16,529 nucleotides of DNA from the NCBI GenBank assembly GCA_046542305.1, contig JBKHBQ010000062.1, positions 1 through 16,529 of the forward strand, written 5' to 3'. The translations under genes and the position numbers were made by a program. This stretch comes from JBKHBQ01 sp046542305 (GTDB lineage Bacteria; Bacteroidota; Bacteroidia; Bacteroidales; 4484-276). Under the pieces are notes generated by a model that worked only from the letters and a program-made list of their open reading frames with translations, ran no database searches and was not told where the DNA came from. Below, piece by piece: positions 7,705 through 14,575 of this stretch (the first letter of the stretch is position 1; each line of letters opens with the position of its first letter).

Positions 7705-7827
7705 ATGACGAAGAAACGATGTAAGAAAAACAAAGATCATCGCGCGACAGATGATAAATTCGAATGCAAAAAATGCGGACAATCGGCCAACAAAAAAGAT
7801 AAACTCTGCAAACCGGAAAAATATTAG
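7705..7827 (+). CDS. Small 40-residue four-cysteine protein, probable zinc-binding mini-protein
   Basis: An ATG at 7705 opens a 40-codon frame ending TAG 7825-7827. The product starts MTKKRCKKNKDHRATDDK, is rich in Lys, and has Cys6, Cys23, Cys26 and Cys37 in the pattern C-x16-C-x2-C-x10-C, with His12 as another possible ligand. A CxxC knuckle flanked by two more Cys suggests a small zinc ribbon. It lies 30 bases after the kinase-RapZ stop and 14 bases before the nucleotidyltransferase ATG, so it is probably co-transcribed. GGAAGGG lies 12-18 bases upstream, a rather distant possible ribosome site. The even spacing of Cys, the fit in the gap and the Lys/Cys bias make chance unlikely. I cannot name a function. 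Confidence 0.65.
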   Translation: MTKKRCKKNKDHRATDDKFECKKCGQSANKKDKLCKPEKY

Positions 7828-7841
7828 CCAAAGCTGACACA

Positions 7842-8570
7842 ATGGATGCGATGATTTTTGCCGCAGGACTCGGCACCAGACTTAAGCCAATCACCGACAC
7901 ACTTCCCAAAGCCCTCGTCAGGGCGGGCGATTTTACAATGCTGGAACTGGTGGCCCGGAAATTAAAAACCACCGGAGTCACACACCTTATCATCAACCTG
8001 CACCATCATGCCCAAATGATCAGAGCATTTGTTTCTGAAAAAAATAATTTTGGCCTCGAGATTTCCTTCTCGGACGAAACCACGCGGATCCTGGATACGG
8101 GCGGCGGCCTGAAAAAAGCAGCGAAGCTGATTAAAAACCGCCAATCGCCGGTTATCCTGCACAATGTGGATGTGCTGTCGGATATCGACCTGAAGGCCAT
8201 GATTGATTTTCACGACAAAGAAAATGCCCTGGCCACGCTGTTTGTACAACAACGAAAAAGTTCGCGATACCTGTTGTTTGATGACCACCAAAACCTGAAG
8301 GGCTGGAAAAATACGGAAACAGGCACCGAAGTGCACTTATCTGCCAAACCACTTCATCCGCTCGCATTTAACGGCATTCACATCATCGATCCGATGTTGC
8401 CGGAGCTGATGGAAGCAACGGGAAAGTTTTCCATTACCGAAGCCTATCTCACCCTGGCCAAAGACCATGAAATAAAAGGATGGCAGGATGAGGGAGCCGT
8501 TTATCTGGATGTGGGAAAACCCGAAAGCCTCGAAAAAGCAACGGAAATTGTGAAGCGGATAAGAATATGA
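7842..8570 (+). CDS. MurU-like sugar-1-phosphate nucleotidyltransferase
   Basis: 242 residues with a single nucleotidyltransferase Rossmann-type domain. The NTP-binding signature GLGTRLKPITDTLPKAL covers 9-25, DTGGGL is at 85-90, a metal-site NVDVL (108-112) corresponds to the usual GDx motif, FNGIHI is at 176-181 and the second metal region DVGKPE at 223-228. Its length matches MurU (MurNAc-1-phosphate uridylyltransferase) and short glucose-1-phosphate thymidylyltransferases without the extra C-terminal hexapeptide domain. Placement next to an AmgK-like kinase favours MurU: kinase makes sugar-1-phosphate, this enzyme makes the UDP-sugar. The sugar and nucleotide are inferred from context. 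No terminator is obvious after TGA 8568-8570. Confidence 0.85.
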   Translation: MDAMIFAAGLGTRLKPITDTLPKALVRAGDFTMLELVARKLKTTGVTHLIINLHHHAQMIRAFVSEKNNFGLEISFSDETTRILDTGGGLKKAAKLIKNRQSPVILHNVDVLSDIDLKAMIDFHDKENALATLFVQQRKSSRYLLFDDHQNLKGWKNTETGTEVHLSAKPLHPLAFNGIHIIDPMLPELMEATGKFSITEAYLTLAKDHEIKGWQDEGAVYLDVGKPESLEKATEIVKRIRI

Positions 8571-8639
8571 AAGCTTTTTTCGAAGGTCAACAATAAAGTT
8601 TATTTCCAGCCCTTAATGTAAATATCAAACCGATAATCC

Positions 8640-8647
8640 TACATTTG
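8640..8647 (+). promoter_or_regulatory. Probable −7 promoter element of the glucosaminidase gene
   Basis: TACATTTG matches TAnnTTTG exactly. Transcription would start near 8653, after the ATG at 8651, so translation should begin at the GTG at 8678. The −33 region is weak. Confidence 0.5.
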
Positions 8648-8677
8648 CCGATGATATCAAGAGATACAGCGTTTGGT

Positions 8678-9643
8678 GTGAAAAAGAGGAGAAGTACCAT
8701 AAAATTTGTTTTCAGCATATTGATACTGAACCTGCTGTTTATTCATTCGTTCGCTCAGAAAAAGCTCACCCGGGCCGAATACATCGAGCTTTATAAAGAC
8801 ATTGCCATTCAGGAAATGGTGGAATTCAAAATTCCGGCGAGCATCACGCTGGCACAGGGTATTCTCGAATCGGGCGATGGCAACAGCACCCTGGCCATAA
8901 AAGCCAACAACCATTTTGGCATCAAATGTCATAAGGGCTGGGAAGGCGAATTTGTGCGGCACGATGATGATGCGCCCCACGAATGCTTCAGGAAATACAA
9001 AAGCGCCGAGGAATCCTACAAGGATCATTCGTTTTTCCTGAGCCAGCGCGGCAGGTATTCCTTCCTGTTCGACCTCGACATTACCGACTACAAAGGATGG
9101 GCTCGGGGCCTGAAAAAAGCGGGCTATGCCACCAACCCCAAATATGCCGATCTGCTCATCAGAATTATAGAAGAAAACGAACTGTACAAGTTCGATTTGA
9201 TGGATGGCTCCTATGTGGCTGTCAACAAGTATCCCAATGAAATTCCCAAGGACAAAAGCCGTGAATTCGAGGCTTTTGCAGTGGGTAAAAACGACAGGAA
9301 AATTTTTACCAACAACAATCGGAAATTCATCTTTGCCCGTAAAACCGACGATTTCTACAAAATCGCCGACGATTTCAACATTTACATTTTCCAGGTGTGG
9401 AAATACAACGATCTGGATAAAAAAGATGATTTGAAAGACGGCCAGATGGTGTACCTGGAAAAGAAACGCCGCAAGGCCACTGTGCCTTTCCATACGGTGA
9501 AGGCCGGCGAAACCATGCATTCTATTTCACAGCTTTACGGCATCCGGCTCAACCGGCTTTACCGGCTCAACCGGATGGAAAAAGGCACCCAACCGCGCAC
9601 CGGACAGGTGCTGTGGATGCAGGACAAAAAACCAAGGAAATAA
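8678..9643 (+). CDS. Exported glucosaminidase-domain protein with LysM repeats
   Basis: Wall hydrolase of 321 residues from GTG 8678. That start gives a typical signal peptide: basic n-region KKRR, hydrophobic core to about residue 22, and cleavage after HSFAQ (27). ATG 8651 or TTG 8645 would add a non-signal-like extension and lie at or before the predicted transcription start. Residues 30-175 are a FlgJ/LytG-type N-acetylglucosaminidase domain with probable catalytic Glu64 in LAQGILESGDGNS and the NNHFGIKC segment (77-84). Two LysM-like peptidoglycan-binding units follow, a degenerate one at about 220-263 and a clear one at 271-315. It should cleave glycan strands in the periplasm or at the surface. 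A secreted EEP gene follows 21 bases later, probably in the same operon. Confidence 0.9.
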   Translation: MKKRRSTIKFVFSILILNLLFIHSFAQKKLTRAEYIELYKDIAIQEMVEFKIPASITLAQGILESGDGNSTLAIKANNHFGIKCHKGWEGEFVRHDDDAPHECFRKYKSAEESYKDHSFFLSQRGRYSFLFDLDITDYKGWARGLKKAGYATNPKYADLLIRIIEENELYKFDLMDGSYVAVNKYPNEIPKDKSREFEAFAVGKNDRKIFTNNNRKFIFARKTDDFYKIADDFNIYIFQVWKYNDLDKKDDLKDGQMVYLEKKRRKATVPFHTVKAGETMHSISQLYGIRLNRLYRLNRMEKGTQPRTGQVLWMQDKKPRK

Positions 9644-9664
9644 CTTTCAATTACATAATCTGCT

Positions 9665-10714
9665 ATGAAAACAAAGAACCTCCTCCCTGCCATCGCATTT
9701 CTGCTGATGGTTTCGGCAATTTCGTTCCGGTGTAACGACAGGCCCGAAAAGGTCATCATCGCCTTTTACAACGTTGAAAACCTTTTCGACACCATTAACC
9801 AGAATGGCACTCGCGACGGCGAATTTACGCCCGAAAGCAAACTGGAATGGAATACCGAAAAATATGAAAAAAAACTTCACGACCTGGCAAAGGTAATCAC
9901 GGCAATCGATCCGGCACATTTACCCATCGTGATCGGACTGGCTGAGGTTGAAAACCGCATGGTAGTTGAAGACCTTGCCAACCGCACCGTACTGGGCAGC
10001 GCCGGCTATGGCGTGGTACATTACGAAAGTCCGGACGAGCGTGGAATAGATGTGGCGCTGTTGTACCGGAAAAACTATTTCGAGCCGCTGTTCTCAAAAA
10101 CTTATTCGCTCGGCTTTTCGTTTGATCCTGACGACAAGACCCGTGATATGCTTTACGTAAAAGGTGTTTCACCGTTACAGGACACCCTTCACCTGATGAT
10201 CGACCACTGGCCCTCACGCTCGGGCGGAGCAGAGGAAAGCGCGCCAAAACGCCTGGCTGCTGCACGATCGGTAAAAATGGTAGCCGATTCAATTCTGGCA
10301 GTGGTTCCGGATGCCAGCATCATCATAATGGGCGACCTGAACGACAACCCCATTGATCCGAGTATTGTTGAAATCCTGAAAGCCGAAAAACCCGTAGGCG
10401 ATGTTTCAAACAACCGCCTCTATAACCTGGCAACGGAAAAATTTGAACAGGGCGAAGGCACCCTTTACTGGCGCAGCTGGGATTTGTTCGACCAGATGAT
10501 CGTTTCGGGCAATGTGCTGAAAAACGACGGACCATACCACTTACAGCCGGCGGAAATTCAGATTGTAAAAGAAGACTGGATGCTTTTCGAGCGAAACGAC
10601 GGGGTGAAAGTACCTAACCGCACCGCCGGCCGCAATGCCTACTACGGCGGATTCAGCGATCACCTGCCAGTGTACATCGAGTTTGTGAGGAATAATACCA
10701 CGGATGTTTTATAG
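9665..10714 (+). CDS. Exported endonuclease/exonuclease/phosphatase (EEP) family protein
   Basis: 349 residues. The N-terminus MKTKNLLPAIAFLLMVSAIS is a signal peptide; Arg before Cys23 argues against lipidation. The mature part has the EEP (DNase I-like) fold signatures: NVENLFD (36-42), catalytic metal ligands in GLAEVEN (91-97), ERGIDVALLYR (125-135), active-site His181 in MIDHWPSRSGG, GDLNDNP (223-229) and the terminal SDHLPVY (331-337). Family members hydrolyse phosphodiester bonds in nucleic acids or phospholipid-like substrates; the Asn-Asp pair and SDH are intact, so it should be active. NVENLFD and DHWPSRSGG are typical of a Bacteroidota group often called endonuclease, but the substrate is unproven. 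It lies 21 bases after the glucosaminidase gene. Confidence 0.9.
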   Translation: MKTKNLLPAIAFLLMVSAISFRCNDRPEKVIIAFYNVENLFDTINQNGTRDGEFTPESKLEWNTEKYEKKLHDLAKVITAIDPAHLPIVIGLAEVENRMVVEDLANRTVLGSAGYGVVHYESPDERGIDVALLYRKNYFEPLFSKTYSLGFSFDPDDKTRDMLYVKGVSPLQDTLHLMIDHWPSRSGGAEESAPKRLAAARSVKMVADSILAVVPDASIIIMGDLNDNPIDPSIVEILKAEKPVGDVSNNRLYNLATEKFEQGEGTLYWRSWDLFDQMIVSGNVLKNDGPYHLQPAEIQIVKEDWMLFERNDGVKVPNRTAGRNAYYGGFSDHLPVYIEFVRNNTTDVL

Positions 10715-10729
10715 TGAACATTTCCGGAA

Positions 10730-10743
10730 AACAGCGGGCTGTT
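10730..10743. terminator. Small hairpin between convergent EEP and MORN genes, possible weak bidirectional terminator
   Basis: AACAG (10730-10734) pairs with CTGTT (10739-10743) around CGGG. It lies in the 44-base convergent gap. The minus-strand side continues TTTTCC; there is no long T tract on the plus side. The short stem makes the call weak. Confidence 0.25.
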
Positions 10744-10758
10744 AACAGTTAACACCAA

Positions 10759-11205
10759 TTATTTCAATGCGTTAAGGACATCGTAATTGATCTTCTTGAT
10801 AAAATCACCGTTTTCGTCCCAGAATTTCCAGGTTCCCGAGCGGTTGCCCTGGTTGAACTGCCCTTTGTAATACACCTGCCCGTTTTCGTGCCAGGTGGTG
10901 GTTTGGCCATGGTTTATGCTTTCTACATACCAGCCTTCACTCCATTTATTGCCGTTTTGATAATAAGAAATCCAGTAACCGTGCTTCACCCCGTTTTTGT
11001 ACTCGCCCTCCATGCGTACCTGCCCGCTGGGATAGTAGGTGGCTTCCTTCACCATGGTTTTGCCACCGCCTTCGCCATCATAAAATTTTACAACCTTTGG
11101 CGTACCATCGGCGTAGGTTTCGGCCACAATTTCTTCAAGGCCGGAGGCACAACTGAACATCATCAAAATTGTAATGGATATCATTGGAAACATAATCCTT
11201 CTCAT
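10759..11205 (-). CDS. MORN-repeat (YwqK-like) lipoprotein
   Basis: 148 residues. The start MRRIMFPMISITILMMFSC is a lipoprotein signal with Cys19 as the likely lipid anchor. The rest is built of MORN-type repeats of about 22 residues, with the pattern yyxxGqxxxEGxYkxGxxhGxW: YYPSGQVRMEGEYKNGVKHGYW (57-78), YYQNGNKWSEGWYVESINHG (81-100), WHENGQVYYKGQFNQGNRSGTW (105-126), FWDENGDF (128-135). Such repeats form extended beta hairpins. Proteins like this are often labelled YwqK family antitoxin by similarity, but nothing here shows a toxin partner, and a surface or periplasmic structural or binding role is as likely. It starts 24 bases after dihydroorotase and is probably its operon partner. Confidence 0.85.
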   Translation of the reverse strand: MRRIMFPMISITILMMFSCASGLEEIVAETYADGTPKVVKFYDGEGGGKTMVKEATYYPSGQVRMEGEYKNGVKHGYWISYYQNGNKWSEGWYVESINHGQTTTWHENGQVYYKGQFNQGNRSGTWKFWDENGDFIKKINYDVLNALK

Positions 11206-11229
11206 TTTCTATGGTTTTTAAATCAATTT

Positions 11230-12579
11230 CTATCTGTCGAAAAGCAGCCGCTGTCCGAAATTACCCTCGCGGAAGTTTCCATTTTCATAAACGAGTGTGC
11301 CATTCACAAAAGTATAAACAATCTTCGAACGGAAGGTGGTTCCTTCGAATGGCGACCACCCGCATTTGTAGAGGATGTTAGGTTTTTGCACCTGCCACTG
11401 CCGGTCGGGATCAATCACGGTAAGATCGGCATGATTGCCCTTACGTATAAATCCGCGGCCATTTATCCTGAACAATTCCGCAGGTGCATGACACATTTTC
11501 TCCACAATCTTTTCCATTGAAATCCTTCCGCGATGGTACAGTTCCATCATTGCCACCAGCGCATGTTGTACCAGCGGCCCGCCCGAAGGCGCCTTAAAAT
11601 AGCTGTTTTGCTTCTCTTCGAGGGTGTGGGGCGCATGGTCGGTGGCGATCACATCCAGCTTATCGGCAAGCAGCGCTTCCATCAGTTGCATTCTGTCGCC
11701 TTCCGATTTCACGGCCGGATTCCATTTGATGAGCGTACCTTTGGTAAGGTAATCCCTTTCGGAAAACCACAAATGGTGCACACATACCTCGGCGGTGATT
11801 TTTTTCTTCACCAGCGGGATATCATTGCGGAAAAGCTCCGTTTCGCGGCCCGTCGAAAGATGGAGAACATGCAGGCGTGTTCCGTACTTTTCGGCCAGTT
11901 CCACAGCCAGTGAAGATGATCTGTAACAGGCTTCAGCACTGCGGATGGCGGGATGCATATGAACCGGCACACTTTCACCGTATTGTTTCCTGAATTTATC
12001 GCTGTTGGCGCGAATGGTATTTTCGTCCTCGCAATGCACGGCCACCAGGCAGGGAGCCTCACGGAATATCCCCTCAAGGGTCTGCCGGTCGTCCACGAGC
12101 ATATTGCCCGTTGAGGCGCCCATAAAAACTTTTACGCCGCAAACGCGAGAAGGATCGGTTTTTACCACTTCATCCAGGTTGTCGTTGGAAGCGCCCATAT
12201 AAAACGAGTAATTGGCCAGCGACTTTTCGGCGGCCATCTGGTATTTCTCTTCGAGCAATTCCTGCGTTAGCGTGTTGGGCACCGTGTTGGGCATTTCCAT
12301 AAAAGAAGTGATGCCACCGGCCACGGCTGCGCGGCTTTCGGTGTGGATATCGGCTTTGTGGATCAGGCCCGGTTCGCGAAAATGCACCTGGTCGTCGATC
12401 ACGCCCGGAATCAGGAATTTGCCCCGCGCATCGATAAACTCGTACTGGTGATACTGGTGCTGGTAAAGATCCTCGTCGTGCTCCAGCACCTGTTCGATCA
12501 TGCCGTCTTTTATCAGCACCGATCCCTTGAAGGTGCGCCCTTCGTTTACAATATTTGCATTGGTGATGAGGTAGGCCAT
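11230..12579 (-). CDS. pyrC: Dihydroorotase
   Basis: 449 residues, amidohydrolase fold, class I type. It should catalyse reversible cyclisation of carbamoyl-aspartate to dihydroorotate in pyrimidine synthesis in the cytoplasm. Visible sites: VIDDQVHFREPGLIHK (60-75), Lys150 in GVKVFMGAS (the usual carboxylated lysine), His182 in VHCEDE, His240 in LHVLHLSTG, and Asp314 in ATDHAPH (312-318). The first metal histidine of the usual HxH pair is Gln64 here (QxH). I recall DDQVHF as common in Bacteroidota dihydroorotases, so it probably does not mean inactivity. Allantoinase or hydantoinase relatives are less likely given FREPG and ATDHAPH. The ATG at 12579 is preceded by an AT-rich 56-base gap after the DUF1016 gene; a clear promoter was not found. 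Confidence 0.92.
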   Translation of the reverse strand: MAYLITNANIVNEGRTFKGSVLIKDGMIEQVLEHDEDLYQHQYHQYEFIDARGKFLIPGVIDDQVHFREPGLIHKADIHTESRAAVAGGITSFMEMPNTVPNTLTQELLEEKYQMAAEKSLANYSFYMGASNDNLDEVVKTDPSRVCGVKVFMGASTGNMLVDDRQTLEGIFREAPCLVAVHCEDENTIRANSDKFRKQYGESVPVHMHPAIRSAEACYRSSSLAVELAEKYGTRLHVLHLSTGRETELFRNDIPLVKKKITAEVCVHHLWFSERDYLTKGTLIKWNPAVKSEGDRMQLMEALLADKLDVIATDHAPHTLEEKQNSYFKAPSGGPLVQHALVAMMELYHRGRISMEKIVEKMCHAPAELFRINGRGFIRKGNHADLTVIDPDRQWQVQKPNILYKCGWSPFEGTTFRSKIVYTFVNGTLVYENGNFREGNFGQRLLFDR

Positions 12580-12635
12580 GATTTATGCTATTAAAAATTC
12601 TACTTTTTTTTCTGATTTTATCGCATGTTTGGCTT

Positions 12636-13649
12636 CTATTCTTTAATCACATTTTCTAATTCTCTAACAAGTTCGTCTTTGTCGGGTAAAACATATGTAA
12701 ATTTTGAAGCAAATACATAGTTTTCTATTCCTCCCAAAATATATTCAGCTGCAATTTCGTCTTTCTCTGCACATAAAATTATACCGATAGGAGGATTATC
12801 ATCTTTGTCATTCACCTCCGACTTGAAATAATTCAAATATGTGTTTAATTGTCCCGCATGATTTATTTGCAATTTAGTAGTTTTTAACTCAATCAAAATG
12901 TAACAACGAAGAATTTTATTGTAGAAAACCATATCTACATAATAATGAGTGTTGTTAATTGTTACTCTTTGTTGCGAACCAACAAACATAAATCCTCTGC
13001 CGAGCTCTAATAAAAAGTGTTCTATATGCCTGATTAGTTTTTTCTCTAATTCCTTTTCTAACATTGGTTTGTGTTCCGGTACGCCCAAAAATTCAAAAAC
13101 ATAAGGATTTTTTAAGATGTCCTGAGGTTTTAATATTTGCTGTCCTTTTTTAGATAGTTCTAAAAGTTCCTTTTTGTTTGGTTCTCCTTTTGAAAGCAAT
13201 AAGCGCTCATAAAGTGAACTATCGATTTGTCTTTTTAATTCCCGAACCGACCATGATGAGTTGATCAACTCTTTTTCATAAAACCCTCTTTTTTGGGAAT
13301 CTTCGATAATCAGGAGTTCACATATATGAGACCAGGTTAGGTGTCCAGACAGTGTCTGGACATCCGGATACTCCAAGTAAAACTTTCTCATGTTAAAAAG
13401 ATTTGACCTTGAAAATCCTTTCCCAATTTCGTTGGTTAATTGTTTTGATAATTCAAGAATTATTTGCCTTGATGATGAATTGTCAATATTATTAACCTTT
13501 TCATTCTGGATGATTATTCTTCCTACATTCCAGTACGCTGCAATTAGCTCATGATTAATATTTATTGCTGCTGTTTTTCTTGCTGAGAAAATAATTTCTT
13601 TAATACTGTCAATCAGGTTGGTTTGGTTTTTCTGTATATCTTTTTTCAT
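12636..13649 (-). CDS. DUF1016/YhcG-family PDDEXK nuclease-domain protein
   Basis: 337 residues, full length for the family. Residues 10-185 are the helical N-terminal DUF1016 region with HELIAAYWNVGRII (33-46), GKGFSRSNLFNMRKFY (77-92) and LSGHLTWSHICELL (100-113). Residues 190-330 are the PDDEXK nuclease domain, with catalytic residues visible as Asp239 in YYVDMVFYN and Glu254-x-Lys256 in LIELKTTK. YhcG proteins are of unknown role and often lie in defence or restriction islands; no methylase, specificity subunit or helicase is next to this one. The gene is visibly more AT-rich in base and codon use than its neighbours, and it separates dihydroorotase from the Dpm1-like glycosyltransferase, so recent acquisition is likely. 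All key residues are intact. A −7-like TATCTTTA with one mismatch lies at 13688-13695. Confidence 0.92.
   Translation of the reverse strand: MKKDIQKNQTNLIDSIKEIIFSARKTAAININHELIAAYWNVGRIIIQNEKVNNIDNSSSRQIILELSKQLTNEIGKGFSRSNLFNMRKFYLEYPDVQTLSGHLTWSHICELLIIEDSQKRGFYEKELINSSWSVRELKRQIDSSLYERLLLSKGEPNKKELLELSKKGQQILKPQDILKNPYVFEFLGVPEHKPMLEKELEKKLIRHIEHFLLELGRGFMFVGSQQRVTINNTHYYVDMVFYNKILRCYILIELKTTKLQINHAGQLNTYLNYFKSEVNDKDDNPPIGIILCAEKDEIAAEYILGGIENYVFASKFTYVLPDKDELVRELENVIKE
13342..13362. repeat. Perfect 10-base inverted repeat inside the DUF1016 gene
   Basis: TGTCCAGACA, a single G, then TGTCTGGACA: the arms are exact reverse complements. It lies in the codons for Asp-Val-Gln-Thr-Leu-Ser-Gly-His (about residues 96-103), a conserved part of the N-terminal domain. 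It may be a protein-binding palindrome, a hairpin or chance. Confidence 0.6.
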
Positions 13650-13652
13650 ACA

Positions 13653-13695
13653 TGTAAAGATAGGCCCATTTCTTTAAGATTTATTTGTAAAGATA
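13653..13695. repeat. Direct repeat of TGTAAAGATA upstream of the DUF1016 gene
   Basis: TGTAAAGATA occurs at 13653-13662 and 13686-13695, 33 bases apart, just before the DUF1016 ATG at 13649. On the sense strand each copy reads TATCTTTACA and resembles a −7 element, so they may be two promoter copies, an operator pair, or chance in AT-rich DNA. Confidence 0.35.
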
Positions 13696-13753
13696 ATCAA
13701 TCAAAACCAAACAGCAACATCAGGTTGATGACAAGAATAAAACCGGTGGGAGT

Positions 13754-14488
13754 TTAATTGTGTTCTGGGTCGGGCTTGATTTTTTTGTAGGCCAGTTTAA
13801 TCACGCCGAATACAGCTTCCTGAAAAATACTGCCGCTCATTTTGGAGGTTCCTTCCTTGCGGTCGGTAAATATGATGGGCACCTCCACCACTTTAAATCC
13901 GAGTTTGACAGAGGTAAGCTTCATCTCGATCTGAAAGGCATACCCGATAAAATTGATCTTTTCGAACCAGATGGCCTCGAGCACCTTGCGGCGGTAGCCT
14001 ACGAAGCCTGCGGTGGAGTCGGCAATTTTCAGCCCGGTAATCACACGCACATATTTGGAAGCGAAATAGCTCATCATCACCCGGCCCATGGGCCAGTTCA
14101 CCACGCGGATCACATTGTCGACATAGCGTGAGCCGATGGCCACATCGGCGCCACTTTTCATTGCGTTGTGAAGGCGGATCAGGTCGTCGGGGTTGTGCGA
14201 AAAGTCGGCGTCCATTTCGAAAATGTATTCGTAATCCCTTTCCAGCGCCCACTTAAAGCCGTGGATGTAGGCCGTTCCGAGTCCGAGCTTTCCCTTCCGC
14301 TCCTGGATATGCAACCGGCCGGGGAATTCCTTCATCAGCCGTTTCACAATGTCGGCGGTGCCGTCGGGCGAATTGTCCTCGACAATGAGAATATCAAATT
14401 CGCTTTCGAGGTTGAACACATACCGGATGATCTTCCCGATGTTTTCCTTTTCGTTGTACGTGGGAATGATTACAAGTTTCTCGGCCAC
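13754..14488 (-). CDS. Polyprenol monophosphomannose synthase-like (Dpm1) family 2 glycosyltransferase
   Basis: 244 residues, GT-A fold. Motifs in order: VIIPTYNEKENI (6-17), VEDNSPDGT (36-44), the metal-binding DAD at 93-95 in FEMDADFSHNPDDL, AIGSRYV (117-123), DSTAGFVGYRR (157-167) and FTDRKEGTSKMS (207-218). These match the dolichol-phosphate mannose synthase group, which transfers mannose or another sugar from a nucleotide sugar to a polyprenyl phosphate at the inner membrane. It lacks the C-terminal membrane segments of longer homologues. The only start before an in-frame stop is GTG 14488. From my recollection of Bacteroidota genomes this gene commonly lies just before dihydroorotase; here the DUF1016 gene intervenes. 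A strong terminator lies just upstream. Confidence 0.92.
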   Translation of the reverse strand: MAEKLVIIPTYNEKENIGKIIRYVFNLESEFDILIVEDNSPDGTADIVKRLMKEFPGRLHIQERKGKLGLGTAYIHGFKWALERDYEYIFEMDADFSHNPDDLIRLHNAMKSGADVAIGSRYVDNVIRVVNWPMGRVMMSYFASKYVRVITGLKIADSTAGFVGYRRKVLEAIWFEKINFIGYAFQIEMKLTSVKLGFKVVEVPIIFTDRKEGTSKMSGSIFQEAVFGVIKLAYKKIKPDPEHN

Positions 14489-14525
14489 TTTTCGCGATGC
14501 TTTGATGGATATTGATCATTAAACG

Positions 14526-14561
14526 AAAACAGCCGCTTTGTGGTATGGGAGCGGCTGTTTT
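14526..14561 (-). terminator. Rho-independent terminator after the T9SS endonuclease gene
   Basis: A perfect 12-base stem: AAAACAGCCGCT (14526-14537) pairs with AGCGGCTGTTTT (14550-14561) around a 12-base loop. On the minus strand it starts 14 bases after the endonuclease stop and ends in TTTT then CGTTTAATG. Its symmetry could let it work both ways. Confidence 0.85.
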
Positions 14562-14575
14562 GTTCATTACTTTAC

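Noticed and set aside
8657..9520. 287-codon minus-strand frame opposite the glucosaminidase gene
   Set aside because: Antisense to a protein with clear domains and signal peptide; the composition (many Phe, Val, His) is typical of a reverse shadow.
9544..9574. 18-base near-tandem repeat in the LysM coding region (CGGCTCAACCGG twice)
   Set aside because: It encodes RLNRLY-RLNR, which fits the normal LysM pattern; most likely codon coincidence rather than a repeat element.
10740..10753. GTTAAC-containing near-palindrome in the EEP/MORN gap as an operator
   Set aside because: It lies between convergent gene ends, where an operator is unlikely, and the short palindromes are within chance for AT-rich DNA.
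10759..11205. Toxin-antitoxin module based on the YwqK-like label of the MORN protein
   Set aside because: No toxin gene is adjacent; the neighbours are dihydroorotase and an EEP hydrolase, and the protein is a lipoprotein.
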